Below are positions 1 through 7,707 of a DNA stretch of 64,000 nucleotides, piece after piece; positions within the stretch are counted from its first letter, which is position 1, and every line of letters begins with the position of its first letter. The stretch comes from Actinopolyspora mortivallis DSM 44261 (lineage in GTDB: Bacteria > Actinomycetota > Actinomycetes > Mycobacteriales > Pseudonocardiaceae). A program made the position numbers and the translations under genes. The stretch spans positions 2,939,228 through 3,003,227 of the forward strand of contig NZ_KB913024.1 in NCBI RefSeq assembly GCF_000384035.1, read 5' to 3'. Under the pieces are notes generated by a model. The model was not told the origin of the DNA, ran no database searches, and was given only the letters and a program-made list of their open reading frames with translations.

Positions 1-273
1 AGCGTGGGCCTGCGCATCATCGAGCTCGACCTGCCACCGGACATGCTGCTGCGGGCCAAGGAACTCGTGGAGCAGCACACCACCAGGATGGCCGAGGAAC
101 TGCGCGAGCTCTTCGCGGCGAACGTGCTGCGGCCCTACATGGAACGGGGTCGTCCGGAGGAGGAACGGGAACGGATCCGCGCGACCGCCGACCAGCTGCG
201 TCCGTTGACGATCCAGGTGCTGGTCAACGGTTTCCAACGGGCGGTCAACGAGGTGATCCGCAACCACGTCTGA
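1..273 (+). CDS. C-terminal part of a MerR-like transcriptional regulator (5' end outside window)
   Basis: The frame is open from base 1, so the gene most likely begins upstream of the window; 90 codons and a TGA at 271-273 are visible. The sequence is strongly helical: an Arg/Glu-rich segment near residues 20-60 and then a tail with LRPLTIQVLVNGFQRAV. This resembles the C-terminal region of actinobacterial MerR-family regulators, which follows the DNA-binding and coiled-coil parts. No DNA-binding domain lies in the visible part, so the family call is from memory of similar tails and is moderate. A GTG at codon 2 could be read as a start but would leave a protein with no recognisable domain. 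A gap of 162 bp separates it from the next gene. Confidence 0.5.
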   Translation, partial: SVGLRIIELDLPPDMLLRAKELVEQHTTRMAEELRELFAANVLRPYMERGRPEEERERIRATADQLRPLTIQVLVNGFQRAVNEVIRNHV

Positions 274-435
274 GTCTGGGCGGCCCTCCGGTCCACACCG
301 GCCTCACGATCCCGGCGGCCCCCTCGAACAGGGGAAACCCGATCCGGTGATCTTGCGGCGTGATTGCGGCGTTCGACCCCGTCCGCCGGGTAACCATGTT
401 GGAGTCAGTCCCGATCGTACGGAGGGAAACCCGAC

Positions 436-882
436 ATGGGCGTTTCTCGGATCGTCAGCCGATCCTTAGTCGCGGCGGCAGCCGTGTTGGCCACCGCGCT
501 CGTCCCGCTCGCTCCGCGGGCGGCGGCGACTCCACCGGAGTCACCGGAGGACACGGCGACCACCCGGCCCGAGATAAGCATGCTCGACCTGCGGGTGACA
601 CCGGGAGACCGCACGAAGGACTCCAAAGCGGCGATACTGCGCTGCGACCCGGCCGGTGGCACCCACCCACGAGCCACCGTGGCCTGTGAGCAACTCGCCG
701 CCGTCCACGGCGAGTTCGAGTCCCTGCGCGCGGGCAAGGCGAAACCGATGTGCCCGCTGGTGTACCGCCCGGTGACCGTCACGGCCACCGGCACCTGGAA
801 GAACAGTCCCGTGCGCTACAGCCAGACGTACTCCAACGCCTGCGAGATGCGTGCCTACACCGGGAAGGTTTTCGCCCTCTGA
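436..882 (+). CDS. Secreted subtilisin inhibitor-like (SSI) serine protease inhibitor
   Basis: A 148-residue precursor. Residues 1-31 form a Sec signal peptide (Arg at 5 and 10, an Ala/Val/Leu core, and an Ala-rich cleavage region). The mature part has four cysteines (about 70, 84, 106 and 136), matching the two disulfides of the SSI family. The reactive-site loop reads MCPLVYRPV, placing a leucine (about residue 108) at the P1 position. SSI proteins bind and block extracellular subtilisin-type proteases. The ATG at 436 has the SD-like GGAGGG 9 nt upstream. The gene stands alone and runs convergently toward sdaA, with a shared hairpin between them. The target protease is not in the window. 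Confidence 0.9.
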   Translation: MGVSRIVSRSLVAAAAVLATALVPLAPRAAATPPESPEDTATTRPEISMLDLRVTPGDRTKDSKAAILRCDPAGGTHPRATVACEQLAAVHGEFESLRAGKAKPMCPLVYRPVTVTATGTWKNSPVRYSQTYSNACEMRAYTGKVFAL

Positions 883-909
883 ACGGATGAGCCCTCACCG
901 AGGGATGCG

Positions 910-944
910 CGGACCGCGCCCGTGGTTCCCACGGGCGCGGTCCG
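910..944. terminator. Bidirectional hairpin terminator between the SSI gene and sdaA
   Basis: Perfect 16-bp inverted repeat (arms 910-925 and 929-944) with a 3-nt TTC loop. It lies 28 bp past the SSI stop and 33 bp past the sdaA stop on the other strand. There is no U-tract, as is common for actinobacterial hairpins. It would serve both convergent genes. Confidence 0.75.
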
Positions 945-976
945 AGATCAGGTTCCGACCGCGGTTGGTTCCCCGG

Positions 977-2332
977 TCAGCACTCGATCACGTTGACGGC
1001 CAACCCGCCGCGCGCGGTCTCCTTGTACTTGTCCTTCATGTCGTCGCCGGTGGCACGCATGGTCGCGATGACCTTGTCCAACGACACGAAGTGGCTGCCG
1101 TCTCCCCGCAGGGCCATCCTCGCCGCGGTGATCGCCTTCACCGCGGCCACGGCGTTGCGTTCGATGCACGGGATCTGCACCAAACCTCCGATCGGGTCGC
1201 AGGTCAGTCCCAGGTTGTGCTCCATGGCGATCTCCGCGGCGTTCTCCACCTGTTCCGGAGTGCCCCCGAGCACCTCGGCCAAACCGGCGGCGGCCATGGA
1301 ACAGGCCGATCCGACCTCGCCCTGGCACCCCACCTCCGCACCGGAGATCGAGGCGTTCTCCTTGAACAACACCCCCACCGCCCCGGCGGCGAGGAGGAAG
1401 CGCACCACCCCCGAGCCACTGGCTCCGGGCAGGAACCGCATGTAGTAGTGCAGCACGGCGGGAACGATGCCCGCCGCCCCGTTCGTCGGAGCGGTGACGA
1501 CCCGGCCACCGGCGGCGTTCTCCTCGTTCACGGCGAGGGCGTACACCGTCACCCACTCCATGGGATCGTCGAAGTCGCCGAGCTTGGACCGGAGTTCGTA
1601 GGCACGGCGCCGCACGTTCAACCCACCCGGCAGCGAACCGGTGCTGTTGCACCCGTTGTGCACACACTCGCGCATGACGTGCCAGATCCCCAACAGCTCG
1701 TCGGCGACCCGCTGCTCGTCCCGCCAGGCGAGCTCGTTGGTCCACATCAGGTCGCTGACCGACTTGCCCGACTCGGCACAGCGTCGCAACAGTTCCGCCC
1801 CGGTGCGGAACGGGTGGGCCAGCTCGGTGGCGTCCTGCTTGATCCGATCGGTGCCGGTCGCCTCCTCGTCGACGACGAACCCCCCACCGACCGAGTAGTA
1901 CACCGCCGTGCACAGCGAGGTCCCGTCCCCGGAGGAGGCGGTGAAACGCATCCCGTTGGGATGGACGGGCAAGGTCTCCCGCCGGTACATCACGAGGTCC
2001 TCGTCGGAGTCGAAGCGGATCTCGTGGGTGCCGTCCAACGACAGTCGTCCCTCGGCGCGGATCTCGTCGACCCTGCCGGAGACCGCGATCGGATCGACCG
2101 TCTCCGGGCGATGCCCCTCCAGCCCCAGCAGCACCGCCTTGGGGCTGCCGTGACCGTGTCCGGTGGCGCCGAGCGAGCCGAACAGCTCGGCACGCACGCG
2201 CGTGACACGCTCCAACAGGTTCTGCCCGCGCAGCCGCTCCACGAAGCGCGCGGCGGCACGCATCGGACCCACGGTGTGTGAACTGGACGGGCCGATCCCC
2301 ACCGAGAAAAGATCGAAGACACTGATCGCCAT
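977..2332 (-). CDS. sdaA: L-serine ammonia-lyase (iron-sulfur L-serine dehydratase, single chain)
   Basis: A 451-residue enzyme that deaminates L-serine to pyruvate and ammonia using a [4Fe-4S] cluster. It begins [20 protein letters not shown], the typical N-terminus of the beta domain. The C-terminal half carries [12 protein letters not shown] and the terminal IEC that supply cluster cysteines, so alpha and beta domains are fused as in the one-chain type. I chose the ATG at 2332 because it opens the conserved N-terminus; 22 further in-frame codons upstream look non-coding. It follows gcvH by 189 bp on the same strand, so glycine-riboswitch control of gcvH may extend to it. Glycine turned into serine by the cleavage system plus GlyA could then be drained to pyruvate. 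Confidence 0.95.
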   Translation of the reverse strand: MAISVFDLFSVGIGPSSSHTVGPMRAAARFVERLRGQNLLERVTRVRAELFGSLGATGHGHGSPKAVLLGLEGHRPETVDPIAVSGRVDEIRAEGRLSLDGTHEIRFDSDEDLVMYRRETLPVHPNGMRFTASSGDGTSLCTAVYYSVGGGFVVDEEATGTDRIKQDATELAHPFRTGAELLRRCAESGKSVSDLMWTNELAWRDEQRVADELLGIWHVMRECVHNGCNSTGSLPGGLNVRRRAYELRSKLGDFDDPMEWVTVYALAVNEENAAGGRVVTAPTNGAAGIVPAVLHYYMRFLPGASGSGVVRFLLAAGAVGVLFKENASISGAEVGCQGEVGSACSMAAAGLAEVLGGTPEQVENAAEIAMEHNLGLTCDPIGGLVQIPCIERNAVAAVKAITAARMALRGDGSHFVSLDKVIATMRATGDDMKDKYKETARGGLAVNVIEC

Positions 2333-2521
2333 TGATCGTCTCTTCTTCGCGTATCGAGTTCGGTTCCGGCGGGGCGGGAAACCGCGTCGGCTCCCCACCC
2401 CACCGGGATTTCCTTCAGGACCGGCAGGACCCTGTCAGGTGTTCACTTCCGGATCCACGAGCGGCCCGGGCCGGAGTCCGGCTCCGCGCCCGCCTGTGGA
2501 CGTTTCGGCGAACAGCCCCGG

Positions 2522-2893
2522 TCACTCACCGGTCAGTTCGGCGTACTGCCCCGAATCGAGCAACGAGCCGTACTCACTGACGCGCATCTCGAACAGCCAC
2601 CCCTCCCCGAAGGGATCAGCGTTGATCTGCTCCGGCGCGTCGACCACCGCCTGGTTGACCGCGGTGACCTCACCGCTGGCCGGGGCGTACAGGTCGCTGA
2701 CGGACTTGGTGGACTCCAGCTCACCACAGGCCTCACCGGCGGTGATCTCCTGGCCCTCCTGGGGGAGGTCCACATAGACGATGTCACCGAGCGCGTTGGC
2801 CGCGTACGGCGTGACGCCGACGCGCACGACCTCGCCGCGTTCGGCGAGCCACTCGTGTTCCTCGGTGTACTTGAGGTCCGTGGGCAGGCTCAT
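2522..2893 (-). CDS. gcvH: Glycine cleavage system H protein
   Basis: A 123-residue lipoyl carrier protein that shuttles the aminomethyl group between the P, T and L proteins of the glycine cleavage complex. The lipoylation lysine is K63 in ELESTKSVSDLYAP. The N-terminal YTEEHEW and the C-terminal GEGWLFEMRVS segments are typical. The start is ATG at 2893, with GGAG 6 nt upstream. It is the first gene after a tandem glycine riboswitch (3021-3223) and is followed by sdaA. No gcvT or gcvP is in the window, so the rest of the complex must lie elsewhere. Confidence 0.96.
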   Translation of the reverse strand: MSLPTDLKYTEEHEWLAERGEVVRVGVTPYAANALGDIVYVDLPQEGQEITAGEACGELESTKSVSDLYAPASGEVTAVNQAVVDAPEQINADPFGEGWLFEMRVSEYGSLLDSGQYAELTGE

Positions 2894-3020
2894 GGGGAGG
2901 CTCCATCACTGTCGTTTGGACACGGTTCTCGATGGCACGTCGCCACCGTCACGCGATCAACACCGCGCCGACCCCCGTCGCGACGGGCGTCCGGCAGTAC
3001 CGTATCCGCGTACTTGGCGG

Positions 3021-3223
3021 CCTCCCCCTCTGTTGCGGAACCTGAGAGCTTCACCGCACCGTTGCGGTTTGCACCGTGGGTGCGCACGCCCGAAGGGTGC
3101 GCTTTCCAGAGTTGCCTCGGTCGGGCGGTACGGGTGCCTGAGAGTTTGCGGGGAGTTTTGCTCCTTCGGCGCCCGGTCGGCACGCTACCGCGGAAACCGC
3201 GTCGGTGCGCCGGGACTCTCCCG
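3021..3223 (-). promoter_or_regulatory. Tandem (two-aptamer) glycine riboswitch upstream of gcvH
   Basis: Read on the minus strand, the first aptamer shows GGGAGAGTCC, then GCCGAAGGAGCAA, CTCTCAGGCAC and ACTCTGGAAAG. The second shows CACCCACGGTGCAAACC, GGTGAAGCTCTCAGGT and CAGAGGGGGAGG. These conserved blocks appear in the order expected for the cooperative glycine riboswitch family. The element ends about 130 nt before the gcvH start. Established members of this class activate glycine-cleavage genes when glycine is high. The 3' edge GGGGAGGC (3027-3020) is an exact complement of GCCTCCCC lying directly before the gcvH ATG, which may be part of the switching platform. Confidence 0.92.
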
Positions 3224-3417
3224 CCCGATGTCGTCGGCCGATATGCGATTGTCGCTGTGTTCGGCAACGATAACCCGGCGGATGACGGTGTCCAACCCCA
3301 ACCCCGCACAGCGGGACGGATCACCACCGAGAGTGTGAGCACGGACACCGGTGTCGGTGTCCCGGCGCGTTCCGGGGCCGCGGAAACCCGTCGTGGCTCA
3401 GACGCGAGGAGCGGGTG

Positions 3418-5010
3418 ATGGTCGACGTCCAGGCACTGGTGGAACGGGTGGGCCCCACGCTGCTGCGTCCGGTGACGTCCCCACAGGCCCGGCGCGACGT
3501 GGCGGACGTGGTCATCGCCGAGCCAGACGACCCTCGCGGGGTGGCCACCGGGGACGTGGTGCTCGGCGTGGGGATCACCACCGAGCGACAGGCGGTGGAA
3601 CTCACGGAGGCCTGCGGGGAGCACGGGGCGGCGGCCGTGCTGCTCAAGCCTCCGCTGTGCACGGCGGAGGCCGTGTGTCAGGCGGCCGAACGCCACTGGG
3701 TGGGCCTGGTCGAGGTGCGCGGCGGAACAGCCTGGGCCCAGCTCGTCTGGCTGCTGCGTGCCGCCCTGGCCGGAACCGAGGTACCGGACTCCGCCTCCGA
3801 ACCACCCCGGCTGGGCTCCTCCGGCTCGGGGGACCTGTTCCGGTTGGCCGACGCGGTGGCCGAGATGGTCGACGCCCCGGTGACCATCGAGGACGCGCAT
3901 TCCCGGGTACTGGCCTACTCCGCCCGACAGGATCTGGCCGACCCCGCCCGGATCTCCACGATCATGGGACGTGGCCAACCGGAGGACGTGCTCGCGAAGT
4001 TCCGGGCCAGGGGGACGTTCCGACAGCTGACCAAGGGCGGATCGGCGATCTACGTCCCCGAACAGCCCGACGGGACGCTGCCCCGTCTGGTCGTTCCCAT
4101 CCGCATGGGGGGTGAACTGCTCGGGTCCATGTGGGCCGTGGTCACCGGTGAGGTCTCCGAGCAGCGGGCCTCCGCCTTCGCCGACACGGCCGCGCTGGTC
4201 GCCCTCCAGCTGCTGCGGCACAGGATGTTGACCGACTCCGAGCGACAGCGTTCCGCCCGGCTGGTGCGGCTCCTGCTGGAGGGGGCGGAGGGCTGGCGGT
4301 CCGCGGCGAACGAGTTGGGGGTGCGGGCGGAACCGCACCGGGTGGTGGCGATCGACGTGCGGGCCGGAGACGGTATGGACGAGGGGCACCGCCTCGCCGT
4401 GTGGGAGTGGATCACGCGGGGAGTCGGTCACCGTCCGCTGGTCGCCGAGTCGGGAGGAGTGCTGTACGCGGTGGTGCCGGACCGCACCGGCCCGGGGGGT
4501 TGGCCCGCCCTCCGCGAGGCGCTGCTGGCCCACATACACGAACTGGTTCCGGAGACCTCGCGTCCGCTGGTGGCGGCCGGAACGGCGGTGGCCGTTGCCG
4601 AGCTCCCCACCTCGCGCGGAGGAGCGGACGAGGTGCTCGGGCTGTTGCGGGCGGGCCTGGTCGACCGGGAGGTGGCGGTTTACGAGGACCTCTGGCATCC
4701 GCTCGTGCTCACCAGGATGGCGGGCGCCTCCGCGGACGCCGGGATCGGGGACCTGGGTCCGTTGGGGGTGTTGCGCGAGCACGACCGCAACCACGGAACC
4801 GAGTACCTGAACACGCTGTACTCCTGGCTGCGGCATCCGGGGGATCCCAGAACGGCCAGTCGGGAGCTGCGGGTGCATCCCAACACCTTCCGGTACCGGA
4901 TGAAGCGGTTGAACGACCTCGTCGACGTCGATCTCGACGACGCCGAGGTCCGTGCGGCGCTGCTGGTGCAGCTGTTGAGCGAACTGTGGAACCCGCACGG
5001 CCGGTCCTGA
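3418..5010 (+). CDS. PucR-family transcriptional regulator, probably of alanine dehydrogenase
   Basis: A 530-residue protein. The N-terminal ~120 residues match the PucR-type domain (metabolite-sensing, Rossmann-like). A central GAF-like region follows (about 140-280). The C-terminus carries the PucR helix-turn-helix with HPNTFRYRMKRLNDL near residue 490. I chose ATG at 3418 over the GTG at 3415 because GAGGAG (3406-3411) is then 6 nt away. It sits upstream of and co-directional with ald. In Bacillus subtilis the PucR-type factor AdeR activates ald, so the same role is inferred here from family and position. The 271-bp gap to ald holds an 11-bp inverted repeat. Confidence 0.88.
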   Translation: MVDVQALVERVGPTLLRPVTSPQARRDVADVVIAEPDDPRGVATGDVVLGVGITTERQAVELTEACGEHGAAAVLLKPPLCTAEAVCQAAERHWVGLVEVRGGTAWAQLVWLLRAALAGTEVPDSASEPPRLGSSGSGDLFRLADAVAEMVDAPVTIEDAHSRVLAYSARQDLADPARISTIMGRGQPEDVLAKFRARGTFRQLTKGGSAIYVPEQPDGTLPRLVVPIRMGGELLGSMWAVVTGEVSEQRASAFADTAALVALQLLRHRMLTDSERQRSARLVRLLLEGAEGWRSAANELGVRAEPHRVVAIDVRAGDGMDEGHRLAVWEWITRGVGHRPLVAESGGVLYAVVPDRTGPGGWPALREALLAHIHELVPETSRPLVAAGTAVAVAELPTSRGGADEVLGLLRAGLVDREVAVYEDLWHPLVLTRMAGASADAGIGDLGPLGVLREHDRNHGTEYLNTLYSWLRHPGDPRTASRELRVHPNTFRYRMKRLNDLVDVDLDDAEVRAALLVQLLSELWNPHGRS

Positions 5011-5105
5011 GACCCCACGGGGACTTGCGGTCGCGACGAGCACTTCGCCGAAAAGCCCTTTGTGCCGTCGCCACAACATCTTCCGGGCAATCTCATTCCA
5101 TGGGA

Positions 5106-5137
5106 ACGATGCGCCGCGTCCGCTGACGGCGCATCGT
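5106..5137. promoter_or_regulatory. 11-bp inverted repeat between the PucR gene and ald
   Basis: The arms ACGATGCGCCG (5106-5116) and CGGCGCATCGT (5127-5137) are perfect complements around a 10-nt loop. It lies about 145 bp upstream of the ald start and 96 bp past the PucR-gene stop. It could be the PucR-gene terminator, an ald leader hairpin or a regulator site; the sequence does not decide between these. Confidence 0.45.
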
Positions 5138-5281
5138 GGTGCGCACGAACTCCGTTCCTGCCTGACGACTCCGCAACCCGCCGGTTCCCCGCCCGGGAGA
5201 CGAACTCCTTCCGGCGACGTCCGGCCGGTTCGGCGATCACCCGAGCAGGTTCGAGACAGGTGTGCGAGGAAAGGAAAGACC

Positions 5282-6397
5282 GTGCAGATCGCCGTACCCC
5301 GCGAAATCAAGAACAACGAGTACCGTGTGGCACTCACCCCCGCCGGGGTACACGAGTTCGTCAGCCGGGGCCACGAGGTTTTCGTGGAGACGGGTGCGGG
5401 CCTGGGTTCCTCCATCCCGGACGAGGATTTCCTCGCGGCCGGAGCCAAGGTGCTGCCCACCGCCGAGGACGTCTGGGGGGAGGGCGAGCTGGTACTCAAG
5501 GTCAAGGAACCGATCGCCGAGGAGTACCCCCGCCTGCGGCGGGACCAGGTGTTGTTCACCTACCTGCACCTGGCGGCCTCCGCCCAGCTCACCAACGCGC
5601 TGCTCGACTCGGGGGTGACCGGTATCGCCTACGAGACGGTGCAGAACTCCGAGGGGAAGCTGCCGCTGCTGGCCCCGATGAGCGAGGTCGCGGGCAGACT
5701 CGCCCCGCAGGTGGGGGCGTACTCGTTGATGCGGCCGAGCGGCGGGCGCGGGATGCTGCCCGGTGGGGTACCCGGTGTTCCCCCGGCGCGTGTGGTGGTC
5801 ATCGGCGGTGGTGTGGCCGGACTCAACGCGGCCCGCGTGGCGCTCGGCATGGGCGCGGACATCGAACTGCTGGACACGAACGTGGACAAGCTCCGGGAGA
5901 TAGACCGCGAGTTCGAGGGCAGGATCCGCACCGTCACCTCGAACCGCTACAGCGTCGAGCAGGCGGTGCGCAACGCCGACCTGGTCATCGGCGCCGTGCT
6001 GATCCCGGGTGCCAAGGCGCCCAAGCTCGTCTCCAACGAGCTGGTCTCCCACATGAAGCCGGGCAGCGTACTGGTGGACATCGCCATCGACCAGGGAGGA
6101 TGCTTCGCGGACTCGCGTCCCACCACCCACGACGAGCCGACCTACCGGGTGCACGACTCGGTCTTCTACTGCGTGGCCAACATGCCCGGCGCCGTCCCGA
6201 ACACCTCCACCCACGCGTTGACCAACGTGACCATGCCCTACGCGCTGCGGATCGCCGAGAAGGGCTGGCACACCGCGTGCCGGGAGGACGAGGCACTCGC
6301 GCGGGGACTGAACACGCACGACGGGATGTTGTTCAACGAGCCCGTGGCCACTGCCCACGGTCTGTCGTTCAGTGACGTGAGCGGCGTGCTCGACTGA
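5282..6397 (+). CDS. ald: Alanine dehydrogenase (NAD-dependent)
   Basis: A 371-residue enzyme, the usual family length, that interconverts L-alanine and pyruvate plus ammonia with NAD. It begins QIAVPREIKNNEYRVALTP after the initiator. The NAD-binding loop VVIGGGVAGLNAARVAL is at about residues 170-187. The conserved MPGAVPNTSTHALTN segment is near residue 300. The start is GTG at 5282, set by the conserved N-terminus and by the AAGGAAAG just upstream; the frame stays open further upstream but without homology. Regulation by the adjacent PucR-type protein is likely. A strong palindromic terminator follows at 6467-6502. Confidence 0.97.
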   Translation: MQIAVPREIKNNEYRVALTPAGVHEFVSRGHEVFVETGAGLGSSIPDEDFLAAGAKVLPTAEDVWGEGELVLKVKEPIAEEYPRLRRDQVLFTYLHLAASAQLTNALLDSGVTGIAYETVQNSEGKLPLLAPMSEVAGRLAPQVGAYSLMRPSGGRGMLPGGVPGVPPARVVVIGGGVAGLNAARVALGMGADIELLDTNVDKLREIDREFEGRIRTVTSNRYSVEQAVRNADLVIGAVLIPGAKAPKLVSNELVSHMKPGSVLVDIAIDQGGCFADSRPTTHDEPTYRVHDSVFYCVANMPGAVPNTSTHALTNVTMPYALRIAEKGWHTACREDEALARGLNTHDGMLFNEPVATAHGLSFSDVSGVLD

Positions 6398-6466
6398 CCG
6401 TCCTGCCGGTGGGTCCACCCGCCGGGAACGGTTCCGCGCGGTGGGCAGACGGGGAGCACACGGAAC

Positions 6467-6502
6467 GGGGCCCCGTGGCCGGTCGACCGGCCACGGGGCC
6501 CC
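6467..6502. terminator. Perfect 36-bp palindrome downstream of ald
   Basis: The 36 bases are fully self-complementary: an 18-bp arm from 6467 to 6484 and its exact complement from 6485 to 6502, rich in G and C. It lies 70 bp past the ald stop. The expected function is factor-independent termination for ald without a U-tract; as a perfect palindrome it can also form a cruciform. Confidence 0.75.
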
Positions 6503-6821
6503 GCACGTAGGGGCGGCCTGCTCAACCAGCCTGGGGGTCACCGGGAGCTGGCCGCCGACCCCAGTGTAGAACACACCCTCCGGGTTACCGAAGGGATAAC
6601 AACGGATGTTCTCCGATTTTCTCGGAGTTCGGCTACTCCCGCGTTCTCGACTCACTCCTAAGAGTGAAAAAACGAGCAAAATCTGAAGCTTTTACATATT
6701 AGTGTCGATACCGGTCCTCGGACGCACGTTCCGGATGGACGGGGAAACCACCGGTTCGCCGAGCGGTTCCCGCCCGCCCGGAAGCACGGCCACGAACAAC
6801 ACCCCGGACCGAAGGACCCCG
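6503..6821. other. Structured intergenic stretch with no convincing gene
   Basis: It contains a long imperfect hairpin (GGCGG...CCAGC paired with GCTGG...CCGCC, about 6512-6556) and a short perfect hairpin CTCCGA-TTTTC-TCGGAG near 6611-6627. After that comes an AT-richer segment (about 6650-6715), which could be the promoter region of the next gene. The minus strand is open through much of it but leads only into the antisense of ald. Confidence 0.4.
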
Positions 6822-7496
6822 ATGCACCCCGACCCGAACCGATCGCAGCACCGTCGCGCGAGCACGGAACACCGCACCGAAAGCACCTCCCCCTTCCGGA
6901 TCCCGAGCGCCGGGTTCCCCGCGCCCCAGGAACACACCAGATCCCCCTCCTCGGCCGTCGAAGGACTGAACCGGCTCGAACACATCGCGGAACAGGGCGA
7001 GTCCGACCAGGTGCTCGCACTCGCCCGGACGGAACTGCACCGGTTGACCGAAGGGCTGCGTGCCCTGTTGGAGGAGCACCTTCCCGACGCCCACGGACGG
7101 TGCCGGGTCTGCCCGGGCGGACTGCGGGGACGCCGTTGGCCGTGCGGGGTGTGGAGCACCGCCTACACCGAACTCGTCGACGAGCTCCCCGAAGGAACGC
7201 GGTCCACACCGGAAACCCCCGCCCGACGCCGAGGCGGCTCCCGCGACGACCAACCACGCCCCCGCGCCCCGATCCCCTCCGTTCCGGTGGTGCGGGAAAC
7301 CATCGTGTCCAGCGGAGTACACGCCCCGGGACACTGGGACACCGGGGAGCTCTCACTCCGGAAGGATCCGTCCCCCGCGCACGGAGAGCTCACCGCCTCC
7401 CTGCCACCGCTGGGGGGCCACCTGGAGACGAACCACAGCCGGATCCACCGTGCCGGAGTGGCCGAACACACACTCCGGCGTCCCCGCCGGGGATGA
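6822..7496 (+). CDS. Uncharacterised actinobacterial protein with a CxxC-type motif
   Basis: A 224-residue protein that I cannot assign. The start ATG at 6822 has GAAGGA 5 nt upstream; an in-frame GTG at 6702 and an ATG at 6735 lack such a site. The N-terminal ~50 residues and the last ~80 are Pro/Arg/Ser-rich and probably disordered. The core (about residues 50-115) is an amphipathic helix, EHIAEQGESDQVLALARTEL, followed by GRCRVCPGG and WPCGVWSTAYTEL. The C-x-x-C plus a later Cys and Trp look like a small metal-binding or redox module. It may act as a cytosolic adaptor; nothing shows a signal peptide or membrane span. A GC-rich hairpin follows at 7554-7581, before the ABC genes. Confidence 0.6.
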   Translation: MHPDPNRSQHRRASTEHRTESTSPFRIPSAGFPAPQEHTRSPSSAVEGLNRLEHIAEQGESDQVLALARTELHRLTEGLRALLEEHLPDAHGRCRVCPGGLRGRRWPCGVWSTAYTELVDELPEGTRSTPETPARRRGGSRDDQPRPRAPIPSVPVVRETIVSSGVHAPGHWDTGELSLRKDPSPAHGELTASLPPLGGHLETNHSRIHRAGVAEHTLRRPRRG

Positions 7497-7553
7497 CCCC
7501 TCGCTGGCCGCGACGAACCGGGCGGAAGTCTCGTACCCTGCCCGGCTTCCCGG

Positions 7554-7581
7554 GCCCCCGTGACCGGCCCGTCGCGGGGGC
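7554..7581. terminator. Candidate hairpin terminator
   Basis: GCCCCCG (7554-7560) pairs with CGGGGGC (7575-7581) around a 14-nt loop, 57 bp past the preceding stop and 126 bp before the ABC ATPase start. The stem is short, so support is moderate. Confidence 0.4.
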
Positions 7582-7707
7582 TCGTCCCGACACCGCCCCC
7601 CGGAACCCACCACATGAGGCAGGATGTGGTTGGCGTCCCGTTCCGGACACTCCATCACCCACGCGAACGCACGGACGCCGGCACATTCCGCGATCTGGAG
7701 GGGACGA

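Noticed and set aside
851-2281. Long plus-strand open frame of 476 codons
   Set aside because: It is the antisense of sdaA; composition (His/Arg/Gly-rich) and lack of any motif are typical of a high-GC shadow.
2890-5559. Minus-strand open frame of 889 codons
   Set aside because: It runs antisense to the PucR gene and through the riboswitch; no domain or start signal.
6505-6679. Minus-strand peptide frame containing FYTGVGGQLPVTPRLVEQ
   Set aside because: It looks protein-like but continues without stop through the ald terminator palindrome into ald antisense, and has no SD.
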